DNA from: Owenia fusiformis
Taxonomy: Eukaryota > Annelida > Polychaeta > Sabellida > Oweniidae
Reading direction: 5' to 3'
Length of the DNA: 64,000 nucleotides
Assembly: GCA_903813345.2 (NCBI GenBank)
Contig: CAIIXF020000002.1
Span: 28,219,223 to 28,283,222 of the forward strand
Part shown: piece by piece, positions 34,671-46,604 of the stretch
How the letters are laid out: each line of letters starts with the position of its first letter
How positions within the stretch are numbered: the stretch's first letter is position 1
Program-made: the position numbers and the translations under genes
Notes under the pieces: model-generated
Told to the model about the DNA's origin: nothing
The model's database searches: none
What the model saw: only the letters and a program-made list of their open reading frames with translations

Positions 34671-35275
34671 ACATTACCAATATGAACAATTTCGGTGGCC
34701 GCCGCAAAATGTGCAACTTTTCATAAAAAGAGTCAATGGTAAGAAGTCTTTTTAAATTTGCAAAGCCCATAGTACTATCGACCTCGGCGTCATATCCACT
34801 TTATTTTATACGAGTTTAGAAGCCAATAAAGATTGATGGCAGTGTAGCCTTTTTGAGGAGAAACTGAGCAAATATTTGCCCATGTTATTAAACCAGAAGT
34901 CACAAATGGATCCATCTTGAACTGAAATTTTATTGCATTTCGATGATATTGGAAATTGATCATTCATAATTGTAATTGTAAATTCCTATGGATTAAACAA
35001 AACTTAAAATCTTTAAAGAGATACTCGAGTTACATTTAGTGTTTACAAGAATGTTTATGCATTACTATAACTTGGTACTCATTAAAATGTTCAACCATTT
35101 TATACAAAACCTTTAAACTTAAAAGGTGAATTCTCATAAATATTTTTTTATTATTCCTCTTGACATTTCAATGTTTTATAATTTAAATGACATAATATAT
35201 TGCCACCGTCAAGTATAAAATTCATTTTTATATGTGCTTCGGGGTTCCCTGACATAGAGATACGGCGCTAATGTT

Positions 35276-37322
35276 TTCAAGTTAAAATTGAGTCGCACCT
35301 AGTGCTGTTTCTTATAACGCTGATATCTTTTCGAGAGAACATTACTCGAGAAACAACTCTCCACTCTCAGTTCTCTGCAAGTTAAAATTAAGAATCCTGC
35401 AAGTGGAACTAGTAAATTCCGTAAATGAAATGGGCCAATTGTATAGTTTTTAAATAGCTGAATAACGCTGACATAATAGATGTCGCCATTGTTTGTCTTG
35501 GGCCAGACCTCCATTCACCTCGATGCTAGAAACTTGCAATAGTCACTTAATTTCACGATTCATCAAAAAGTGTTGGTTGGATTTGTCTGAAACTCGAATG
35601 TCATGCTATTGGCTGACCCTGTCAATGTATATAATTTGTGATTAAACATGAAAATGTTGGTTGTTATACAAATAAGCTAAGGTTTTAATGAATTTTAGCA
35701 TTGCACCAATGGAGATTTGGCCCAAGTTTTTATTAAATGTCATGCAAAAATTAAATGTCATGATTTAAATGACTGTGTAAATCAAAGGTATCATTGGAGA
35801 AAACTTGTCACTGAATTCAAATATGCTATCAAAAATAAAGAAAAATAAGTCATTGGAGGTAAAAAGTGCAAATCTCTTAAGATCTCATGAAAAAACGAGA
35901 ATTAGCGAGATTTCAACGCTATTTAGAGACTTCTCTATTCTGCAAGGATTTTGCGATATTTCCCTGAAATTTTTTAGTTCAGCTTTATGAAAGACAACAA
36001 TGATAAAACTATATAAGAACAGAAAATCAAATCTGCAAAATTGTGGACAGTGGTAAATTCTGTCAGCGCTGCACTGTACACGGAAAGGGGAAACCGGGGA
36101 AGCGATTCTAAATTATATATTTTATTAGTAGTATTACTTTACACACGCTCATTTTACCTTTTGTAATAAATTTATCATACTACATATTTATTGCCGCATT
36201 AAAGCGATAAACCGATATTTAATGATTTATATCGTATTTAAGTCAGGAAGGTAATTAACGGTAAAAATAGTATGTAGTCACCGAACATGAGTGCATGTGC
36301 ACCTAAGTACTTGTACACATACATGCACTCAAACAGGAATAGCTCGCTTTGTTGCATGATCGAAGATAGGTTAAAAGTGACGGTGGAAAAACAAGATGGC
36401 TGAAACCAGGAAGCATCTGGCATTTGAGTGTAATTTCACCATGAAAATTACAATCTCCTGTTGAATTTTTCGCGCAATTTTTAGTTCCACTTAAATCCTG
36501 GAATGGGAAAATTTTAGTCCGCTGAAAATGTATCAAAAATATAAAAAAAGAGTAGCAAAATCCCAGGACATTTTTTTAAAATTCTCTGTCTCTTAAATAT
36601 AACCCAGAATCAAAGGAGCTCTAGAATTTTGAAATCTCACAACAAATTTATTGAAATACTGATTTGAGAATTGCATCTTTTTCCATCTTTTATTTGATCC
36701 CCAATTTTTGGGATTGGCGAACTTTTCAAATATCCGTTGCTCCCTCGTTTTTTATATAATATAAGTTTGAAATATATTTTCTGAAATGACCACGGAAGGT
36801 ATTGCAACAGAGTTTAGACAGTCATATGTTGGATCTGTTGGATTGTGGCTATTTTCTGAAGATTTGAAAAGGTGTATATGTTAGGCAAATGCATTATCGA
36901 AAGTAAAAGTACTCATAGAGATGATCAAATAATTTTGACTTCCGAGACAGGAAAGGTGCGAACACCCAAACAACATGTTTTTCAAAAATATATTCCTGAT
37001 CTCCATCCCCTTCCACTCGTTTTTTCAATGTTTTATGCATCAATATGTTGCATTTGCAGAGTTAGTTAACCTAATTAAAAGCAAAATATTTTTCAAGATA
37101 TTCTGGGTAAAGTGGATTACTAGGAGTAGGGGGAGTTCTTAATAAACATAGTTCATTCATGCATACTATTGTACTTGTATTGTATTATTTTAACAATAAA
37201 TTATATATTTCTATTTTGTTTTGCTTTTCTTTATTACCTGAAGCAGTTTCAATGTTTTTAACTTAATCACACTCATTTATTTTTAAATCGATATTCAGAA
37301 ATTTGTTTACATTTTATTTTTA
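35276..37322. repeat. Duplicated flank, unit 1 (pairs with 43165-45485)
   Basis: Long stretches are almost identical to unit 2. Differences include a block at about 35430-35540 absent from unit 2 and a 380-bp block at 44119-44499 absent here. Short ORFs preserved in both copies reflect DNA identity, not selection that I can see. Confidence 0.85.
36281..36330. repeat. Palindromic box, copy 1
   Basis: GAGTGCATGTGCACCTAAGT then ACTTGTACACATACATGCACTC. The outer arms pair (GAGTGCATG with CATGCACTC) and GTGCATGTGCAC folds by itself. Other copies lie at 44074-44119 and 50378-50418. Confidence 0.55.
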
Positions 37323-37523
37323 GACTTGTTAAGACTTTTATTACACATACTTTTATACGCCGAAACAACATATACACACAAAGAAGTTTTTGTACCTTAT
37401 TCGATTCTTAACTTCACATGTAAGATTGTAAAAAAGGCACATAGTCGTGATTTTTATTTGTAATTTTGTTATTAGTGTTTTTATTTTACCTATTGAAAAC
37501 AACAATACATAAATAAAAGCATA

Positions 37524-37558
37524 CTTTTAGAAGCGAAGTCAAACGAATGCAAAGGGTA
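37524..37558 (+). repeat. Dispersed repeat copy, GAAGCGAAGTC-type core
   Basis: ACTTTTAGAAGCGAAGTCAA then ACGAATGCAAAGGGTA. It lies inside the insertion specific to unit 1. Confidence 0.5.
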
Positions 37559-37739
37559 GTATTTCTATTTCGGTAACTATTATATTGACACTCACTCGCT
37601 ACGCTCTTTCGGTCAATATAATATTTCCCTCGGTCAATATCATATTACCATGGAATAAAATTCATATTAAAAATCAAGCATGAAATAACCTTTTCATTCC
37701 ATAATTTAATTTTTGAGAATTCAAGGAAAAAGATATTTC

Positions 37740-39000
37740 AGGAAAATTAAAAAATTAAATTTTTTAGAAAAACTGAAAAACTGATTCAAATGGAAATTAA
37801 ACATTAATATTGAAAAAACGAAAGTTGTGATTTTTAATAAATCAAGAAAAATAATAAAACACAGTCATTTTAAATTTGGAAGTATAAATATAGAAAAAGT
37901 AAATGAATATAAATATTTGGGATTTGTTTTAAAAAGCTCTGGGAGTTTGAAACATGGCATATCAGAATTAAGCAAGAAGGCGTTGAAAGTTATTTTTATG
38001 ATGAGACAAAATTTTAAGTTTTCAACTATCAATGTAGAATTGCACACAAAAATCTTTGACATGTGTGTTAAGCCTATATTATTATACGGAAGTGAATTTT
38101 GGTCAATGCTTCACTTGAAAGTTGACAGAAGGATTAGTCAAGGGGACCTTTAACTAGAGAGTTCTTATGAAGACTTTATTCCTGAAAAAATACACAATAA
38201 ATTTTGCAAATTCCTTTTAGGGGTTAACAAATATACTTCAAGTTATGCCGTAAAAAAGATTTAGGAAGATTTCCATTAGCTATAGAATCACTTATATATT
38301 CCATAAAATATTGGTTGAAATGTGTGCATCAAACAAACGCGGATAGCTTAATAAATATATCATTTCGGGATAAAAATAACATATATGTCAAACATATGGA
38401 ATGCATATTAAAGTACTTTCATTTTCAACATGTCTTTGAAAATGGGAGTACGTTTGGAATAAAACGATTACTAAAAGCAATTAAACTTGAAATGCAAAGA
38501 AAATATATAGAACTTAATGATAGAGCCATAAGGGAAAATAGAAAACTTGGAAATTATATAAAAATTGATTACAATCTGGAAAGATATTTAACATTAAGCG
38601 TGAACAAAATGTTAATTTTTAAAATGGCCAGGTTTAGATTAGCAAACCATAATTTAAGAATTGAAACAGGGAGACACGAGAAAAAGAAAAAAGATGGCAC
38701 TAAACAGCATCGACTTGAAATAAATGAAATAATTTGTCAGATTTGCAATAAGGGGGAAGTAGAGGATGAAAAACATTTTCTTCTTGTGTGTGATGGCTAT
38801 AAAAAATGTAGATTTGAATTTTTTAATAAACTAAGTTTTATTGACACATTTGATAATATGTCAGATGAAGAAAAATATAACTTTTTGATGACTTCTGATG
38901 ATTTTGAAATTGTTAACGAATTGATACATTTTATAAATAAACTTTTTAATCAGCGTCGGGAGCTATTTGAAAAAGGAAAGATTGTATGATGGTATTTGTG
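37740..39000 (+). pseudogene. Non-LTR retrotransposon RT C-terminal region, frameshifted
   Basis: Two frames carry the sequence. 37827-38153 has EYKYLGFVLKSSGS and VKPILLYGSEFW, the end of the RT domain. 38315-38989 has the downstream region and ICNKGEVEDEKHFLLVCDGY, a Cys/His motif. At least one frameshift and one stop lie between 38150 and 38315. The RT catalytic core is absent. Confidence 0.78.
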
Positions 39001-39459
39001 AAACAATGCATGTTGTTTTTTTAACTGTATAATTATATGTAAATGTCTTGTAATTGATTTTGTGAGGAAACCAAGTGTTTGGTTTGAAACACAATAAAAT
39101 CTTGAATCTTGAGTCTTCAAAATAGAATTTTTTTTAAATAAATGAAAATCTTTGAAAAATTGCAATTTTTTGAAAAAATGAAAATTTCTGAAATTCGGAA
39201 AAAATTGGAAAAATCAAATTTTTTGAAAAAAAAAATGATTTTTTTGAAAAAAATAGGGACAATATGATTTTTTTCCAGGGACAATATGATTTTTCGAGTA
39301 TATATGATTTTTTACAGGGACAATATGATTTTTCGAGTATATATGATTTTAAGAGGGATAATATGATTTTATTTCCCAGGGAAAACAGTAGTATTATGGA
39401 ATAAAAACAGATATGCCATTAATATAAAATTGTTATTTTCAAACAGATATTAGCAGATG

Positions 39460-39466
39460 TACAGTA
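39460..39466. other. Candidate transposon excision footprint TA-CAG-TA
   Basis: The paralogous position in unit 2 carries an 871-bp TIR element between GATG-TA and TA-TTTC. Here the site reads GATGTACAGTATTTC, with three extra bases between the two TA pairs. Confidence 0.4.
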
Positions 39467-39663
39467 TTTCATTATATCAATGTTTTAAAACAGATATTTC
39501 ATTTTGTCCGATGGATACTAAATATATATGTGAATAACAACACAAGATAATTTTGGTATTTGCCGCTAAAATCGTATCCGATCCATATAACTTGATATCC
39601 AAATATCCAATCGTATCCGACGGATACTATTTAAAAAAAATTATTTATATGAATTTCACTATA

Positions 39664-40096
39664 TAACAGAATTGGCGAGGAGCCCATGAGCCCCTAACAT
39701 CAACCCAGTCCCTTATTAAGGATAGAATTGTTGAGTACTGGAATTCATTGTCTCAACAGCATATCAATGATGCTATTGACTAGTTAAGGCCAAAACTGAG
39801 GGCTATAATTGATCAAAATGATGGACACATTAAACGTCTGTTTATGTAAATAAAGTTGACAATTAAAGAAACTTGGTTTTTGCAAGATTTAGAAAACCTG
39901 TTTTGAAACGAAAATGACGTCACTTATATAATGGACACTGGTTGACAGACATTATGATAAATTTGAAATTATGATATACCAAATTAAAGATGAATAAATT
40001 CCCTTTCCACTGGTATATAATATGACATGCTTTGAACAAGAAAATCAATATTTATTTTTGAAATACGAGTGTCACATTTTTTGAACCACCCTGTAT
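39664..40096 (+). pseudogene. Tc1/mariner transposase C-terminal remnant with right terminus, upstream of glycosyltransferase 2
   Basis: The + strand reads KDRIVEYWNSLSQQHINDAI then LRPKLRAIIDQN and GHIKRLF, typical of the last residues of a Tc1/mariner transposase, with a TAG in the middle and a TAA at the end. TTTTTTGAACCACCCTGTA at about 40078-40096 looks like the right terminal repeat. The left end is missing. Confidence 0.7.
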
Positions 40097-40621
40097 ATTT
40101 ATCTAAATTAAATAGGTGTAATTGTTGAAAAAATTGACACAAGCTGTACCATTATATATGCATTCTAATATACTTCATCTTGAATAAAAGTTTTTCTCCG
40201 CTAAAATATGACTTGATTTAATTGCATTTTTAACTAAAAGCTCGAGGCCACGCATAAAATATGAACTTAGTGGAAACCGAGCGTGAGAAGGTGATGCGTA
40301 CCGCTTACGTTTTTATTAATACTAAATGCAAAGTGGAGTGGATATGATACATCAGCTATGTACTCATGGCAGTATACCTAAACAAAGCATATTGAACAAA
40401 TAAACAATCATATCAAGAACTTTGCGGACATAATATCACTAATAGACCCGCAATGTGGTGAAAATAACAGAACTGGAGACAGAATGGTTCTGACGAATTG
40501 AAACTGGCTTGAGTGCAAGTAATTGAGTACGCTCTACTGAAGATAACTGACCTATATTAGAGGTGCAGTTTTACTTACCTATTAATGACAATATTGATTA
40601 GCATAAATAGACGGCAGTGTG

Positions 40622-41602
40622 ATGCGTATCCGCACGTTGAATAATTACACCATGAGGAAGTGTAGACAATTCAAATCAAGCTCCAGTCAGAAGATTTGGT
40701 ATGCATTTCTCTCTCTCACGACGGGTTGTTTCATTGGGATTCTCCTCACAAGATATGGCTACGTTTTAGAAAAGATCGAGGTCAACGTAGCAATTGACTG
40801 TGTAAATGGTACCAAAATCTTGTTTCACAGTCCGGAAGTGGACAATAACACTACCAACTTTCGTGTGCCCAATATTGTGCATTTTATTTGGTTCGGAAAG
40901 AATAGGGAGATGACATTCATTCAGATGGTTAGTATTATGAGTGCCCATAAGATACAGCAACCCGATGTGATAATGTTCCACTGTGATTTTCTTCCATCGG
41001 GAAAATACTGGGACGAATTGAAGAGGAACATACCGATAAAAATCATCCATCGTGACCAACCAAAAGAAATATTTGGTCAAAGCATTCTGCATGTCTACCA
41101 TAGAGGCGACATCGCAAAACTACAAATTCTGCAAGAATTTGGTGGCATTTATATGGATTACGATGTCATAATGGTAAACAAAATGAATCAGTTAAGAAGA
41201 TATGACATGGTCATTGGCTTAGAGAAACGGAAAAAGTTCAATGCTGGGATTATATTATCACACAAAGATGCTATTTTTCTAAAACTTTGGTATGAATCAT
41301 ACAGGAACAATTACCGAGCCTTTGACTGGGATTATAATTGTGGCCGATTACCATATGGAATATATTTGGAGAGACCTGATTTGCTACACGTTGAACCCTA
41401 CAAATTCACCACGCCTGATTGGACAGAGCGACATCTTTTGTTTGATGAGGTTATCAATTGGAGAGAGTTGTATGCGATACATTTAATGCTTCATTTAGAT
41501 TGGACAAAATACACACCCGAAACAGTGAAATCGTTGAAAAACACATTTGGAGAAGTAGTTCGGAATGTTTATTATGGCGATTCTAAAGTCATACAGAATT
41601 AG
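40622..41602 (+). CDS. DXD glycosyltransferase 2 (Gly_transf_sug/GT32-like), intronless, mosaic of genes 1 and 3
   Basis: The enzyme type and layout match gene 1: short basic tail, membrane segment IWYAFLSLTTGCFIGILLT, PNIVHFIWFGKNREMTF, DXD as MDYDVI, 326 residues. ATG 40622 is the first ATG in frame; the triplet just before it is GTG. The N-terminal third (RKCRQFKSSSSQKIW, NCxNGTKILFHSPEVD type) follows gene 3. From the middle onward most of the sequence (HCDFLPSGKYW, RNIPIKIIHRDQPKE, RLPYGIYLERP) follows gene 1. Short patches typical of gene 3 (RRYDMVIGLEKR and the last 15 residues) lie inside the gene 1 part. The reading frame is intact. Confidence 0.9.
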   Translation: MRIRTLNNYTMRKCRQFKSSSSQKIWYAFLSLTTGCFIGILLTRYGYVLEKIEVNVAIDCVNGTKILFHSPEVDNNTTNFRVPNIVHFIWFGKNREMTFIQMVSIMSAHKIQQPDVIMFHCDFLPSGKYWDELKRNIPIKIIHRDQPKEIFGQSILHVYHRGDIAKLQILQEFGGIYMDYDVIMVNKMNQLRRYDMVIGLEKRKKFNAGIILSHKDAIFLKLWYESYRNNYRAFDWDYNCGRLPYGIYLERPDLLHVEPYKFTTPDWTERHLLFDEVINWRELYAIHLMLHLDWTKYTPETVKSLKNTFGEVVRNVYYGDSKVIQN

Positions 41603-41604
41603 AG

Positions 41605-44600
41605 TTGCAATAATTACATGAAAAGGATTTACATGGATAAAGCCTACCTTGCACCAGTTACAGGTAAAATTGACGAAGAGAGGGATTGAAATTTACTTGA
41701 GAGCAAAGCCACTTTGGTTGTTCAACTTTGTGAACACATTCTCAGGCAAATCACATCCGATATTTCGAGGCCAATATCAAGGAAACATTCATTGAACGCT
41801 ACATACTTAATAAAATAAGGCTCTACTGTCAATAGCTGAGAGAGCATATATCATATGTCATATATACTTTTAAAGAACCACATTTTAAATAAATAAGTTA
41901 CTTTAATATTTGACAACAAGTGATACGTATTGACATTAGCTACGAGGCAAAACTATTTCCAAACCTTATCTCGCTTGCCTGGCAATAGAAGAACACGATG
42001 AAAACCCTTACGGAATGAGATTGTACACAATATTGAATCAAAAGTTGATGACTTGAGATCAATTAAAGCTATACAATTAACTTTACAACTTGTCACTGCT
42101 AGAGTAATATTTCTCAATGGATGTGAAAAAGACGAGGCGCCTCATCCTGACTACACTAGAGAAGTAGAGATTGAATATGTGTTTAAGGCTAGAGTTATGC
42201 TGACATCCACATACAATCCCATGCGATTTTTATTATTCTATCGATTCCCTTATGAGTGAAACCTTTTGGATATCATCATGATATTAGGTTTAAAATAAGT
42301 AAAACTCTCCCTTCTCTAATTTATCAATGTGCAAATATAAAATGGAGACCCCATGTTTTGTTTTGAATATCATGGTGATCATATAAAAGGTTATTCCCCC
42401 CGGTTGTGGTTGCATATTTGCCCGCATATTTGGTATAACTTTTTTGTTAAAGGTACTACCCTTCTTAAAACTAAAGTACTCGTGTCTTTAAGTGTATTGG
42501 ATACCCTGTAATGGATTTACTTGCATTTTGTATCGGTGGAGACATATCGTGGTACCATAACATTACCAATATGAACAATTTCGGTGGCCGCCGCAAAATA
42601 TGCAACTTTTCGTAAAAAGAGTCAATGGTAAGAAGTCTTTTTACCTTTGCAAAGCACATAGTACTCTCGACCTCGGCGTCATATCCACTTTATTTTATAC
42701 GAGTTAAGAAGCCAATAAAGATTGATGACAGTGCAGCCTTTTTGAGGAGAAACTGTGCAAATATTTGCACATGTAATTAAACCAGAAGTCACAAATGGAT
42801 CCATCTTGAACTGACATTTTATTGCATTACGATGATATTGGAAATTGATCATTCATAATTGTAATTGTAAATTCCTATGGATTTAACAAAACTTCAAATC
42901 TTTAAAGAGATACTCGAGTTACATTTAGTGCTTACAAGAATGTTTATGCATTTCTATAACTTGTTACTCATTAAAAAGTTCAACCAATTTTATACAAAAC
43001 CTTTAAACTTAAGGTGAATTCTCATAAATATTTTTTTTATTATTCCTCTAGACATTTCAATGTTTTATAATTTAAATGACAAAATATATTACCATCGTCA
43101 AGTATACAATTCATTTTTATATGTGCTTCGGGGTTCCCCTGACATAGGGATACAGCGATAATGTTTTCAAGTTAAAATTGAGTCGCACCTAGTGCTGTTT
43201 CTTATAACGCTGATATCTTTTCGAGAGAATATTACTCGAGAAACGACTCTCCACTCTCAGTTCTCTGCAAGTTGAAATGAAGAATCCTGCAAGTAGAACT
43301 AGTAGAACCGTAAATGAAATGCAATAGTCACTTAATTTCACGATTCATCAAAAAGTGTTGGTTGGATTTGTCTGAAACTTGAATGGCATGCTATTGGCTG
43401 ACCCTGTCAATGTATATAAATTGTGATTAAACATGAAAATGATGGTTGTTATACAAATAAGCCAAGGTTTTAATGAATTTTAGCATTGCACCAATAGAGA
43501 TTTGGCCCAAGTTTTTATTAAATGTCATGAAAAAATTAAATGTCATGATTTAAATGACTGTGTAAATCAAAGGTATCATTGGAGAAAACTTGCCACTGAA
43601 TTCAAATATGCTATCAAAAATAAAGAAAAATAAGTCATTGGAGGTAGAAAGTGCAAATCTCTTAAGATCTCATGAAAAAACGAGAATTAGCGAGATTTCA
43701 ACGCTATTTAGAAACTCCTCTATTCTGCAAGGATTTTGCGATATTTCCCTGAAATTTTTTAGTTCAGCTTTATGAAAGACAACAATGATAAAACTATATA
43801 AGAACAGAAAATCAAATCTGCAAAATTGTGGACAGTGGTAAATTCTGTCAGCGCTGCACTGTACACGGAAAGGGGAAACCGGGGAAGCGATTATAAATTA
43901 TATATTTTATTAGTAGTATTACTTTACACACGCTTATTTTACCTTTTGTAATAAATTCATCATACTACATATTTATTGCCGCATTAAAGCGATAAACGGA
44001 TATTTAATGATTTATACTGTATTTAAGTCAGGAAGGCAATTAACGGTAAAATATACAGTATGTAGTCACCGAACATGAGTGCATGTGCACCTAAGTACGT
44101 GTACACATACATGCACTCGAAGGCATATAATAAAACCATCATGATAAACCATGCCATCTCAAATCTTCTCAGCCCTGATATGCCATGATATAATGAGCTT
44201 GATTTGGCGATCCAGGAGAGCCCAAAATTGAGGATTTTTGAGATCTTTCATCCCAGCTCATATTTCATCTAATTGGGGTCATTAAACTTGTGTAACTGTG
44301 CCTGTTGTAATATCTGCTGTTAAATACAATGCCTATTATGTAATTAAGGTAGATGATTACATGATAACAATCACACTTATTGACAGTTATAACTTTTCCC
44401 ATCTGATTTGCTCAGATCACAGAATATGCCTCATAATATCAGAGCATGTTTCAGGTGAAACAGAAAGATGCTATGAATATATCAGAATGTAATAAAACAG
44501 GAATCGCTCGCTTTGTTGCATGATCGAAGATAGGTTGAAGGTGACAGTGAAAAAAACAAGATGGCCGAATCCAGGAAGCATCTGGCATTTGGGTATAATT

Positions 44601-45485
44601 TGACCATTAAAATTACAATCTTCCGGTTGAATTTTTCGCGCAATATTTAGTTCCACTTAAATCTTGGAATGGGAATTTTAGTCCGCTGAAAATGTATCAA
44701 AAATATAAAAAGAGTAGCAAAGTCCCAGGACATTTTTTAAAAAATTCTCTGTCCCTTAAATATAACCCAGAATCAAAGGAGCTCTAGAATTTTGAAATCT
44801 CACAACAAATTGATTGAAATGCTGATTTGAGAATTGCATCTTTTTCCATCTTTTATTTGATCCCCAATTTTTGGGATTGGCGAACTTTTCAAATATCCGT
44901 TGCTCCCTCGTTTTTTATATAATATAAGTTTGAAGTATATTTTCTGAAAGGACCACGGAAGGTTTTGCAACAGAGTTTAGACAGTCATATGTTTGATCTG
45001 TTGGATTGTGGCTATTTTCTGAAGATTTGAAAAGGTGTATATGTTAGGCAAATGCATTATCGAAAGTAAAAGTACTCATAGAGATGATCAAATAATTTTG
45101 ACTTCCGAAACAGGAAAGGTGCGAACACCCAAACAACATGTTTTTCAAAAATATATTCCTGATCTCCATCCCCTTCCACTCGTTTTTTCAATGTTTTATG
45201 CATCAATATGTTGCATTTGCAGAGTTAGTTAACCTAATTAAAAGCAAAATATTTTTCAAGATATTCTGGGTAAAGTGGATTTCTAGGAGTAGGGTGAGTT
45301 CTTAATAAACAGAGTTCATTCATGCACACTATTGTACTTGTATTGTATTATTTTAACAATAAATTATATATTTCTATTTTGTTTTGCTTTTCTTTATTAC
45401 CTGAAGCAGTTTCAATGTTTTTAACGTAATCATACTCATTTATTTTTAAATCGATATTCAGAAATGTATTTACATTTTATTTTTA
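41605..45485. repeat. Duplicated 3' flank of glycosyltransferase 2 (unit 2)
   Basis: It aligns with the flank after gene 1 but lacks both retrotransposon insertions and the 764-bp duplication, so it serves as the pre-insertion reference. No gene is supported in it. Confidence 0.85.
44074..44119. repeat. Palindromic box, copy 2
   Basis: It is the same palindrome as copy 1 with one change (AAGTACGTGTAC). Directly after GCACTC the sequence switches to a 380-bp block that unit 1 lacks. Confidence 0.55.
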
Positions 45486-45524
45486 TATAAAATTGTTACT
45501 TTCAAACAGATATTAGCAGATGTA

Positions 45525-46395
45525 CACTCCCCTCCATAAGTTTGGCAACCTTTTTTCCCCATTGAACTACGTGTTAAAGCCTCTTTACCTTTGAATTTTT
45601 ATTTACTTAACCTACTATGAAAATACTTATACTATTAATGGAAACGTAATTTGACTTTAATTCCAATACCTCCAAATTTTTTCATTTTTTTCATCAATTA
45701 CAATAGGTCGAATATTGATGATAAATTTGATGAATTTTTGAAAATCGACATTCCCATGTTAACCAATGAGAAATGGTAGGTTTGCCGCAAGTCATATGAC
45801 AGAATATCCATCTATCCGAGTCCTTGCAAAAATACGAGTTAGGCAGGCAATTGAATTTGCTAACTTTATTTAACAAAAAATTGATATGTTTCTTCAGGTT
45901 CAACAAAGTTATAGGGCTTTAAAGTCAAAAGTGTTTTTCAAAAAACCTCTCCCATTGAAATAACACAGGAGACGAAAAATTATTTTCAAAAATGACTTTG
46001 AAGCGCTGTAACTTTAATATTCATCAAATAAACTAAACACTTAGTGTTCAAAAAAGTTAGACAATTCAATTTTCTATATAAAAATATTTTTGCTGAATCT
46101 TTTACTGAAAAAGTATCCTGATTTCTGATTTGCCCCGAACCCTCCATTTCCCATTGGATTACATGGGAATGACGATTTTCAAAAATTCATCAAATTTATC
46201 ATCAATTTCCGACCTATTGTAATTGAGGAAAAAAATGAGAAAATGTGTAGGTATTGGAAATAAAGTCAAGTTACGTTTCCATTAATATCATAAGTTATTT
46301 CATCGCCGGTTAAGTAAATAAAAATTCAAACGTGAAGAGGCTTTAACACGTAGTTCAATTGGGGAAAAAGGTTGCCAAACTTATGGAGGGGAGTG
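45525..46395. mobile_element. Long-TIR mariner-type MITE in unit 2
   Basis: Terminal inverted repeats of about 245 bp begin CACTCCCCTCCATAAGTTTG and are flanked by TA at 45523-45524 and 46396-46397. The interior of about 380 bp has no intact ORF. A short relative lies at 60588-60803. Confidence 0.88.
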
Positions 46396-46604
46396 TATTT
46401 CATTATATCAATGTTTTAAAACAGATATTTCATTTTGTCCGATGGATACTAAATATATATGTGAATAACAATACAAGATAATTTTGGTATTCGCCGCTAA
46501 AATCGTATCCGATCCATATAACTTGATATCCAAATATCCAATCGTATCCGACGGATACTATTTAAAAAAAAATATTTATATGAATTTCACTATATAACAG
46601 AATT

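Larger units (their letters stand above)
32637..35275 (+). repeat. 764-bp tandem duplication, copy B, split by a retrotransposon
   Basis: The copy runs 32637-32759 and resumes at 34671, the gap being the inserted non-LTR element. It ends ATGTTTTCAAGTTAAAATTG, as does the single copy in the other unit. Confidence 0.8.
37323..39421 (+). mobile_element. Insertion carrying a decayed non-LTR retrotransposon, unit 1 only
   Basis: Unit 2 reads ACATTTTATTTTTATATAAA without interruption at about 45473. Here the same sequence is split after ATTTTTA and resumes at ATATAAAATTGTTA near 39422. The insert includes RT fragments and ends its element-like part with AATAAAATCTTGAATCTTGA near 39093-39112. Tandem copies of GGGACAATATGATTTTT lie at 39258-39375. 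Confidence 0.75.

Noticed and set aside
36281-36330. Helitron 3' end (hairpin followed by CTAAGT)
   Set aside because: The hairpin abuts CTAA without the usual gap, and homology does not stop at CTAA but at GCACTC further on.
36872-45232. Identical 65-codon ORFs at 36872-37069 and 45035-45232
   Set aside because: The surrounding duplicated DNA is almost as identical, so conservation of the peptide shows nothing.
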